A stretch of DNA of 24,660 nucleotides from NCBI GenBank assembly GCA_900550855.1, contig URTQ01000006.1:1-24660 (forward strand). Direction: 5' to 3'. The notes beneath the pieces were generated by a model. It ran no database searches and was not told the origin of the DNA. It saw nothing but the letters and a program-made list of their open reading frames with translations. The position numbers and the translations under genes are program-made. This DNA is from an uncultured Eubacteriales bacterium (lineage in GTDB: Bacteria > Bacillota > Clostridia > Christensenellales > CAG-917). This document shows positions 14,845-21,673 of the stretch, piece after piece (position 1 is the first letter of the stretch; every line of letters begins with the position of its first letter).

Positions 14845-14966
14845 TGCGGCAGAGCCGCAATTTCATTTGCGCAAAGCGCAAATTTCACTGTGCCGAAGGC
14901 ACAATTTCACTGCACCGTAGGTGCAATATCGCTATGTGGAAAAGAAATTCATTTCTTTTCCACATA
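14845..14966. repeat. Array of five hairpins with 22-base period between dnaE and pfkA
   Basis: Inverted repeats begin at 14845, 14867, 14889, 14911 and 14933, exactly 22 bases apart. The first four have 6-7-base stems and three-base loops: TGCGGC/GCCGCA, TTGCGC/GCGCAA, TGTGCC/GGCACA and TGCACC/GGTGCA. Their linkers are ATTTCAT, ATTTCAC, ATTTCAC and ATATCGC. The fifth (14933-14966) is a perfect 16-base inverted repeat whose two loop bases, 14949 and 14950, belong to the dnaE TGA stop codon. Stem sequences differ while pairing is kept. No U-tract is present. Confidence 0.9.
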
Positions 14967-17900
14967 CTTCACTCTGCTCATTCCGAGTACGTCTTCGAGG
15001 CGCGAGAGCAAATCGGGGCAAATTTCCACTCTTTGCGAAAATTCCATAAGTTTGGACACGCCGTTTTGCTTGACTTGCGCTTGACAAGGCGTATTTCCGG
15101 GGTGCATTGCCAAAACGTCCGCAACCATATCCTTTTCAACGTTGTTGAACACCAAAACGTACAATATGCCGTTGCTCTTTTTTGCCGCAGGCTCTGCGTG
15201 CTTGACTTCCGCGTCCGAGTTTTTCCAAAGTTCGAGTTTTTCGATGGATATTTTGGGTTCGCTCTCGTCGCGCAAATCGATTTTGCCCACCACTTTAAGC
15301 GGTGCGTCGGCAAGAAGCAACTCGCCGTACTTTTCGTATGCGCGCGGATACATCGAAAACGCAATCGAACCCGACCTGTCCTCTACTCTGCCGACGGCAA
15401 ATTTTTGCTGTTTGGACGTGACTTTCTTTTCCGCAGACGACACGATACAGCCGAATTTGACTTGCTTGTTTTCGAGGTTTTTGTCAACCACCATATTGAC
15501 GTTGCCGTCCTCGTCCGCTTCCTCGACGAACAACATACTCGTGTCGAAATCGAACTCGTGCTTGTCGTCGCGATAGTCGTCGAGGGGATGTCCCGAAAGG
15601 TACATTCCCAGCACTTCTTTTTCGTATTTGAGAATGTCGGATTTAGGATATTCTTCGGTTTCGGTATACTTGATTTCCTCGTCCTCGATGAGTTCGTCGA
15701 ACAAGGACATCTGACCCGAAAGTTTGTTCTTTTTGTCGGCAAGGACGGTGTCCATAATGCGCTCGTAGGAAGCCATAAGCGTTGCTCTCGTCTTTCCGAA
15801 ACTGTCGAGCGCGCCGCCCTTGATAAGACTTTCGATCATACGCTTGTTGACCTGTCCTGCGCAACGGTCGAGGAAGTCGCGAATGTCTTTGAACGGACCG
15901 TTTTGCGCTCTCTCGCTCAAAACGTATTCCATAGCCTGCTCGCCCACGTTCTTTATGCCCATAAGTCCGTAACGCACGTTTTCGCCCTCTATCGAGAAGT
16001 TCTTTTGCGAGCGGTTAATATCCGGCGAAAGAGTCTTGACGCCCGTTCTTCTCAGATAGTTCATATAGTGCTTCACTTCGTCGGCGTTGGTGATACGGTT
16101 GTTCACCCCAGCCACGATAAAGTGAGTGGGATAATAGCATTTGAGGTATGCGGTTTGATATGTAAGGAACGTGTACGCCGCCGCGTGCGACTTGTTGAAC
16201 GCGTAACTTGCAAACTTCAATATCTGGTCGAAAAGGTGGTTTGCGATTTCCTCGCTAACGCCGTTTGCAACCGCCCCCGGAACGTATTTGCCCGTCTTGT
16301 CGCCTTCGAGTTTGCCGCCGTGCAAGAATATGTCGCGTTGCTGTTCGAGAACGGCGAGTTTCTTCTTTGCGATAGCGCGTCGCATAATGTCCGCGCCGCC
16401 GAAACTGAATCCCGCAATCTTCTGTGCGATTTGCATAACCTGCTCTTGATACACTATGCACCCGTAGGTGTTTTCCAAAATCTCTTTGAGAAGCGGATGC
16501 GCGTACTGCACTTGATCGGGATGACGTTTGCCTTCCAAGAACAAGTCGATAAACTGCATAGGACCGGGGCGATACATCGAAATGCCTGCCACGACGTCTT
16601 CGAGGTTGTCCGGTTGAAGTTGCGCCATAAACTTTTTCATGCCGCCGCTTTCAAGTTGGAACACCGCCTCGCAATCGCCCGAAGCAATCAGTTCGTAGAC
16701 CTTGTGGTCCTCGTATCCGAGTTTGTGGAAGTCGAGGTCTATTCCCTTGTCCGCCTTTATGAGTTTCAACGCCTCGTCGATGTCGGTGAGCGTTTTAAGT
16801 CCCAAAAAGTCCATTTTGAGAAGTCCGAGTTCCTCGACGATAACCTTGTCGAATTGCGTCGTGACGATAGGACCGTTTCTCGAAAGCGCGCAGTGCTCGA
16901 CGATGGGGTCTGCGCATATAACCACGCCGGCGGCGTGCATCGAGGTCTGTCGAGGCATACCTTCGAGTTTCATCGCGATGTCGATGACGTTCTTTGCCGT
17001 GGGATTGTTATCGTATATCTTTTTGAAGTCCTCGCTGTAAAAATCGCTGCCTTCGGTAAGCACTTGCGGCAGAAGCGGTTTGCCCATTGCGGGGATTTCC
17101 TTAACCCAGTTCGCCGCCTCGTTGTACGGCACGTCCAAAACGCGAGCAACGTCCTTTACGACAGCCTTTGCCGTCATTGTCGAATACGCGATAATCTGCG
17201 AAACGTTGTCTTTACCGTACTTTTTGATGCAATAATCTATGATTTCCTGTCGTCTGACGAAGCAGAAGTCCACGTCGAAGTCGGGCATCGAAACGCGCTC
17301 TTCGCTCAAAAATCTTTCAAAAAGAAGTTGATATTTGAGAGGGTCGATGTCGGTTATGCCTATGCCGTACGCAACGATAGAACCGCAGCCGCTTCCGCGC
17401 CCCGGTCCTACGGGGATTCCCATTTGTTGCGCCGCGTGAACGTAGTCCCACACGATAAGGAAGTAGCCGTCGAATCCGCACTTGTGAATAACGCCCAGTT
17501 CGTATTCCAAACGCTTCGTGATTTCGTCGTTTATGTAGCCGTATTTTCTCTTTACGCCCTCGTAGGCAAGGTCGCGAAGATATTGCGCTTCGTCGCGGTC
17601 GCCCATTTCCTCGTTGGTGTATTTAGGAATGATAGAGGCGTGTTTCGTTATGAAATAGTCGCCGTCCACCTTGTCCGCGATTTCTCTCGTCGTCGCAATG
17701 GCTTCGGGACACCAACTGAACAGTTCCGCCATTTCGTCGCCCGATTTGAGATAAAACTCGTCCGTTTCGAATCTTGCGCCGTTAATCTCGCTCTTTTTGC
17801 AACCGAGCGTTATGCACATCATCGTGTCTTGTATGTCCGCTTCTTCCTTTTCGATGTAGTGCACGTCGTTTGTGGCAACCACTTTTACGCCTATCTCTCT

Positions 17901-18527
17901 TGCGATTTGGCAAAGCGGATTGAGCACGATTTTATCCTCTTGCAACCGATGGTCTTGAAGTTCGATATAAAAATCCCCCGGCTCGAAAATATCTCGCATT
18001 TCGATTGCCGCCGCCTTTGCTTCCTCGTACTTGCCTTGCAAAAGAAGGTGCGGCACTTTGCCCGCAAGACACGCCGAAAGGCAGATAAGTCCCTCGCTAT
18101 GCTCTCTTATATGCTTCAAGTCGATACGCGGTTTCATATAGAATCCGTCCACGAACGCGAGCGAGGAAAGTTTCATAAGGTTTTTGTAACCCGTCATATT
18201 TTTGGCGAGCAAAATGAGGTGATAACGCTGTTTAAGCACGTCCGCCGTCTTTGCATACATATCGTCGGCGACGTAAAATTCCTCGCCGATTATAGGCTTG
18301 ATTCCGTCTTGACGAAGCACGGACACGAACGTATGCACGCCGTACATATTGCCGTGATCGGTGATTGCGACGGCGTCCATACCTCTTGCTTTAAGCGCGT
18401 CGCAAAGAGGGTGAGTTTTTATGGTTTTTTTCGGATCGTTCGGATCTGGCGCAACCTGCAAAAGACGCACCGCGCCGTCCAACAAACTGTATTCCGTATG
18501 CAAATGTAGATGTACAAAATCCGTCAT
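14949..18527 (-). CDS. dnaE: DNA polymerase III subunit alpha, DnaE type
   Basis: The 1192-residue protein has the full DnaE layout. It begins with a PHP domain (HLHTEYSLLDG at 7-17, ITDHGNMYGV, then ATNDVHYI near 220). The polymerase core has GPGRGSGCGS near 375, MPDFDVDF near 415 with two catalytic Asp, and KMDFLGLKTL near 570 with the third. Helix-hairpin-helix and OB-fold regions follow (RYGLMGIKNVGEQA onward; KFAVGRVEDRSGSIAF). It synthesises chromosomal DNA as the replicase catalytic subunit, with the sliding clamp. Length is normal. AAAGGT precedes the ATG. The last codons form one arm of the final hairpin of the downstream array. It sits between whiA and pfkA, the clostridial order. 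Confidence 0.97.
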   Translation of the reverse strand: MTDFVHLHLHTEYSLLDGAVRLLQVAPDPNDPKKTIKTHPLCDALKARGMDAVAITDHGNMYGVHTFVSVLRQDGIKPIIGEEFYVADDMYAKTADVLKQRYHLILLAKNMTGYKNLMKLSSLAFVDGFYMKPRIDLKHIREHSEGLICLSACLAGKVPHLLLQGKYEEAKAAAIEMRDIFEPGDFYIELQDHRLQEDKIVLNPLCQIAREIGVKVVATNDVHYIEKEEADIQDTMMCITLGCKKSEINGARFETDEFYLKSGDEMAELFSWCPEAIATTREIADKVDGDYFITKHASIIPKYTNEEMGDRDEAQYLRDLAYEGVKRKYGYINDEITKRLEYELGVIHKCGFDGYFLIVWDYVHAAQQMGIPVGPGRGSGCGSIVAYGIGITDIDPLKYQLLFERFLSEERVSMPDFDVDFCFVRRQEIIDYCIKKYGKDNVSQIIAYSTMTAKAVVKDVARVLDVPYNEAANWVKEIPAMGKPLLPQVLTEGSDFYSEDFKKIYDNNPTAKNVIDIAMKLEGMPRQTSMHAAGVVICADPIVEHCALSRNGPIVTTQFDKVIVEELGLLKMDFLGLKTLTDIDEALKLIKADKGIDLDFHKLGYEDHKVYELIASGDCEAVFQLESGGMKKFMAQLQPDNLEDVVAGISMYRPGPMQFIDLFLEGKRHPDQVQYAHPLLKEILENTYGCIVYQEQVMQIAQKIAGFSFGGADIMRRAIAKKKLAVLEQQRDIFLHGGKLEGDKTGKYVPGAVANGVSEEIANHLFDQILKFASYAFNKSHAAAYTFLTYQTAYLKCYYPTHFIVAGVNNRITNADEVKHYMNYLRRTGVKTLSPDINRSQKNFSIEGENVRYGLMGIKNVGEQAMEYVLSERAQNGPFKDIRDFLDRCAGQVNKRMIESLIKGGALDSFGKTRATLMASYERIMDTVLADKKNKLSGQMSLFDELIEDEEIKYTETEEYPKSDILKYEKEVLGMYLSGHPLDDYRDDKHEFDFDTSMLFVEEADEDGNVNMVVDKNLENKQVKFGCIVSSAEKKVTSKQQKFAVGRVEDRSGSIAFSMYPRAYEKYGELLLADAPLKVVGKIDLRDESEPKISIEKLELWKNSDAEVKHAEPAAKKSNGILYVLVFNNVEKDMVADVLAMHPGNTPCQAQVKQNGVSKLMEFSQRVEICPDLLSRLEDVLGMSRVKYVEKK

Positions 18528-18565
18528 ATTTACCTTTTCTCGTTAGTTTTTAGATAAGTTCGGGT

Positions 18566-18580
18566 GCGGGCATAGCCCGC
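18566..18580. repeat. Short GC hairpin between whiA and dnaE
   Basis: GCGGGC, loop ATA, GCCCGC form a perfect 6-base-pair stem with a three-base loop, the same architecture as the units downstream of dnaE. It lies 9 bases after the whiA stop on the minus strand. No U-tract follows in the sense direction, so it is not an obvious terminator. Confidence 0.65.
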
Positions 18581-18588
18581 CCTTGTTA

Positions 18589-19542
18589 TTAGTTAAGATT
18601 GGCAAGTTCTACAATCTTTCTCAGCCTGTGGTTCAGGCAACTTTTGCTCACGCCCAAAATCTCTGCAAGTTCGCTCAAAGACGCTTCGGGGTGGTCTGCC
18701 CTTGCGTCCGCCGTTTCTTTGAGTTGGGCGGGAAGCGAGTCGAACATATCCTTGTTTTTCAATTCGCCTATCGCAAGCAAGTGTTTGCTCGCCGCCGTAA
18801 ACGTCTTGTCGAGATTTGCCGTTTCGCAGATTATCACGCGGTTGAGGCTGTTTGCCGTTTCTCTTTCGTCGATTATCGACCTAAGTTTCAACACGCAGTC
18901 GACGAGGTCGAGAGTGGCAAGCACTTTGACGATTTCGTCTTTGTCCTTGACGTACACGAGTTTGTGTTCCCCTCTGTCGCTCATACGCGTGTTTATGCGT
19001 AGGTCGCTCAAAAGTTCCATCACGTCGTCGGCAAAGAGGTCGTCGTCGAGTTGAAGTTCGAAGTGATAGCCGTCCCTCTTTTCGCTTTGGTCGGACGTAG
19101 AGGGAACGTACACGCTTCCGCAACCGAGAAAAAGCCCTTTGAAATACGCAACTTTCGTCGCAATCGTCGTTACAACGTCTTGCGGTATGCCCTCGACGAA
19201 TGCAAGATACTCGTCGACGTTGATTTTCATAAGACCGAAGTCCTCGATAGCCTGCTTCGAAAATCCGCTCGGCACTTGCACCGAACACGCTTCCGCACCC
19301 GTTTTGGTCTTGTCGAGCGACAATTCGAAGTCTGCTGGATACAATGTTTTGAGCAGTTCCACCACCTTCAACCCCTCGTCGTAGTCGGCAAGCCAAAAGC
19401 AGAGATTGTATCTCTTTTTTGCAATCTCTATGCTTCCGCACGACTTTGCAAGCGCACTCAAAAACGCCACGATTTCATCGCGTTTTTTAGGCAATACGCC
19501 AAGCAATTCTTCTCTTGCGCTGTCCTTGAAACTTTTTTGCAT
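18589..19542 (-). CDS. whiA: Sporulation/division regulator WhiA
   Basis: The 317 residues match WhiA in length and domain order. An N-terminal region is followed by a degenerate LAGLIDADG homing-endonuclease-like fold (YFKGLFLGCGSVYVPS near 130-145 and YHFELQ). A C-terminal helix-turn-helix (HPEASLSELAEILGVSKSCLNHRLRKI, about 284-310) completes it. WhiA binds DNA without nuclease activity. It controls sporulation genes in actinomycetes and affects division and chromosome segregation in Bacillus. AAGGAA precedes the ATG. In Clostridia it normally follows rapZ and yvcK; here the upstream neighbour is the PHP gene with a 144-base gap (19543-19686) that holds no gene. Confidence 0.95.
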   Translation of the reverse strand: MQKSFKDSAREELLGVLPKKRDEIVAFLSALAKSCGSIEIAKKRYNLCFWLADYDEGLKVVELLKTLYPADFELSLDKTKTGAEACSVQVPSGFSKQAIEDFGLMKINVDEYLAFVEGIPQDVVTTIATKVAYFKGLFLGCGSVYVPSTSDQSEKRDGYHFELQLDDDLFADDVMELLSDLRINTRMSDRGEHKLVYVKDKDEIVKVLATLDLVDCVLKLRSIIDERETANSLNRVIICETANLDKTFTAASKHLLAIGELKNKDMFDSLPAQLKETADARADHPEASLSELAEILGVSKSCLNHRLRKIVELANLN

Positions 19543-19686
19543 ATCTATTCCTTTTTGCCGTTATCCTTTATTTTTCCGTTGCGATTCTCGCTTCTTGAAA
19601 ATCGCCTGCTCTGCCGTTTTTGCAAAATCGATTTTTGCGGCGACTTTGCTTATCTTTTCAAACCGTATTTTATGCCGTTTTGCGTT

Positions 19687-20451
19687 TTATTCGCAAAAAC
19701 TCTTTTTGTCCTTAAACGTCGGCTTTCTTCCGTCTATGCCGAACACTCTTTCTCTCGGCAAATCGTATTTTTCGATAAAAGCCGCGATTTTGTCCATTTT
19801 TCCGAGTTTTTTCGCGTCGTGAGCGTCCGTGCCGACGATGAAGTTTACGCCGCTTTCTATAAGCGCGGCAACCGACCCTTCGAGCGCGTCCAGATGCTTT
19901 TCGTTCAGTTCGATATAAACGCCTTGCTTTTTTGCTTCCTCGCACACTCTTTCGACGTCCACTAGCGCGCGGTGATTGAGGTGCGCAATGCAGTCTATCG
20001 GAAATTTGCGCATTGCCTCGATGTACGCCGCCGTGTTGACTTCGACGAGTCGCTTTCTCTTTTTGAGTCCGCAAAAACCGTTTTGAAAGAGCCACGCTCT
20101 CGCATAGCCGCCGCGCTTTTCGCCCTTAAAACCGATGTAGCGATGAAAGCCGACCACAAGCATGTCGCACTCTCTCACGACATCGCTCGGCACGTCTATA
20201 TCCCCTTGCGTATTGACGAGGTTCGCCTCTATTCCGCACAGCACTTTCACGGGCAAATCGATTGATTGCGCTTCCGCTTTTTGCTTTTCGAACTTGCGCC
20301 TCGTCATATGAAAAATCGTGCTTGCAAAACTATGGTCCGTCACGGCGATTTCGCGTACGCCGAGCAAAGAGGCAGCCGTCGCTTGTTGTTTGAGCGTCGC
20401 CCGTCCGTCGCTTGCATATGTGTGGGTGTGATAGTCGCCGTAAATTTTCAT
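19687..20451 (-). CDS. PHP-domain phosphoesterase
   Basis: The 254 residues form a single PHP domain. Metal-binding motifs appear in the usual order: DYHTHTYASDG (6-16), TDHSF near 39, GIEANL near 73, FHRY, AHLNH, and GTDAHD near 217. These residues bind two or three metal ions in YcdX-like and histidinol-phosphatase-like phosphoesterases. The natural substrate is not known from sequence. I chose ATG 20451 because GAGGAAAC stands 6 bases before it; an upstream in-frame extension is low-complexity and lacks a ribosome site. It lies between murB and whiA as in Clostridia. Confidence 0.88.
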   Translation of the reverse strand: MKIYGDYHTHTYASDGRATLKQQATAASLLGVREIAVTDHSFASTIFHMTRRKFEKQKAEAQSIDLPVKVLCGIEANLVNTQGDIDVPSDVVRECDMLVVGFHRYIGFKGEKRGGYARAWLFQNGFCGLKKRKRLVEVNTAAYIEAMRKFPIDCIAHLNHRALVDVERVCEEAKKQGVYIELNEKHLDALEGSVAALIESGVNFIVGTDAHDAKKLGKMDKIAAFIEKYDLPRERVFGIDGRKPTFKDKKSFCE

Positions 20452-20485
20452 AGTTTCCTCGTGCGCATACACATACATACACATA

Positions 20486-20538
20486 GCGCATATGCGCAAA
20501 CTTAATAGCATTATACATTAGATAACTTTATTAATCAA
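20486..20538 (-). promoter_or_regulatory. Promoter and palindrome upstream of the PHP gene
   Basis: On the minus strand TTGATT (20538-20533), 17 bases, TATAAT (20515-20510) is a near-consensus sigma-70 promoter with a start near 20503. The leader begins with a perfect 12-base palindrome, GCGCATATGCGC (20486-20497), then runs of TATGTG/TATG repeats, then the ribosome site. The palindrome at the start point could be an operator or an RNA stem. The promoter can serve PHP, whiA and possibly dnaE. The remaining gap to 20694 holds no gene that I can see. Confidence 0.6.
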
Positions 20539-20694
20539 TATAATTTCGCCACAAATTTGAACAAATCCGTCACAACTTTGTCTTAATTTATCCGCTTCCG
20601 TCATTCTTCTTTTATGCAAATATCGCCGAATCGTTAATTGCTTTTACATTCGTCTTTTGATAAAAAATATAATCCTATAAAAACGTTTCCTTCG

Positions 20695-21594
20695 TCATTC
20701 GATTGTGACGAACTCTTCTTCAAGCAGTATGCCGAACTTTTCAAAGACTTCTTTTTTGCAAAGCGCGGCGAGGGCAAGATAGTCTTTCGCGCTTGCGCCG
20801 CCCGTGTTCACGATAAAATTCGCATGCTTTTGCGACACCTGCGCGCCGCCGATTTTCACCCCTTTCAAGCCGCAATCGTCAATGAGTTTTCCGCTCGGGA
20901 TTTTGCCGTTTTTGAACACGCTTCCGAGCGATGGCAAACTCGGCTGTTTTGCCTGCCTTTTCGCAAGATACTCTCTTGCTTCGTTTATAGACTGTTCGGC
21001 ACTCTTTTTTTCAAGTTTCAATTCGGCTTTTAGCACTATTCCGTTTATGCCTTTTCTATACGCAAAGTCTTTTGAATTTACGTCTATCGTTTGCAAACGA
21101 TTTTGTGTGCGATTTTTGTCGCAATTTGCACAATCAATATTTAATATGTCGATTTTTGTCACATAATCGCCGATTTGCGACGAAAACGCGCCTGCGTTCA
21201 TTTTTAGCGCGCCGCCCAGAGTGCAAGGCACGCCGCTCAAAAATTCAAGACCGCCGAGTCCTCTTTTTCGCCCCTCGAACGTGATTTTGGCAACGCTTGC
21301 GCCGCCCTCGCAAACGACTTTTTCGCCCTCGATTTTTACGCCGCAAAGTCCTTTCAAACACACCAAAATCTGCTTGCAATTACCGTCGCAAACGAGCGTG
21401 TTCGAGCCGCTTCCGAGCATAGAAAAATCAACGTTTTCCGTCCTCAAAACGTCTATCAATTCAATCGCTTTTTCCACGCTTTGCGGATAGAAAACGAAAG
21501 CCTGTCCGCCCCCTTTGAACGTCGATATTTCCTTTGCGCTTTTCCACGCGCCGTATACGCCCGTTTGGCTTTTTATATACTCTTTTATGTCCAC
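20695..21594 (-). CDS. murB: UDP-N-acetylenolpyruvoylglucosamine reductase
   Basis: The 299 residues match the short MurB type. FAD-binding motifs are STFKGGGQAFVFYP near 24-37, MLGSGSNTLV near 59-68, and GLEFLSGVPCTLGGALKMNAGAF near 114-136. Catalytic candidates are Arg in FAYRKG, Ser in LGSVFKNG, and the terminal Glu in LLEEEF. It reduces UDP-GlcNAc-enolpyruvate with NADPH to UDP-MurNAc, a committed step of peptidoglycan synthesis in the cytoplasm. The start is GTG at 21594 with only a weak upstream ribosome site. A short Asn/Cys/Lys-rich insertion (NIDCANCDKNRTQNR) lies before the catalytic Arg region. The gene follows uvrC by 79 bases. Confidence 0.93.
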   Translation of the reverse strand: MDIKEYIKSQTGVYGAWKSAKEISTFKGGGQAFVFYPQSVEKAIELIDVLRTENVDFSMLGSGSNTLVCDGNCKQILVCLKGLCGVKIEGEKVVCEGGASVAKITFEGRKRGLGGLEFLSGVPCTLGGALKMNAGAFSSQIGDYVTKIDILNIDCANCDKNRTQNRLQTIDVNSKDFAYRKGINGIVLKAELKLEKKSAEQSINEAREYLAKRQAKQPSLPSLGSVFKNGKIPSGKLIDDCGLKGVKIGGAQVSQKHANFIVNTGGASAKDYLALAALCKKEVFEKFGILLEEEFVTIE

Positions 21595-21673
21595 GATTCA
21601 CTATATGAAAACGGCACGAAAAAAGACGATTTTCATCGCCTTTTATCAAAATTATATTGCAAAAACGTGCGTT

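Noticed and set aside
14845..14966. A CRISPR array
   Set aside because: The period is only 22 bases, the repeated part is a seven-base linker, and the variable parts are self-complementary stems. No cas gene is nearby.
14805..18509. A 1234-codon open frame on the plus strand across dnaE, and similar long plus-strand frames opposite 2250-3590, 9677-10744, 11050-12414, 12386-13759 and 13728-14783
   Set aside because: These are antisense to well-supported genes. They stay open because the genes rarely use codons whose complement is a stop (TTA, CTA and TCA). Their translations are rich in Arg, His, Cys and Val, without recognisable domains.
20452..20511. An N-terminal extension of the PHP-domain protein to a start near 20511
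   Set aside because: The extension comes from TATG repeats and the palindrome, and there is no room for a ribosome site downstream of the predicted transcription start. The ATG at 20451 has a strong GAGGAAAC site.
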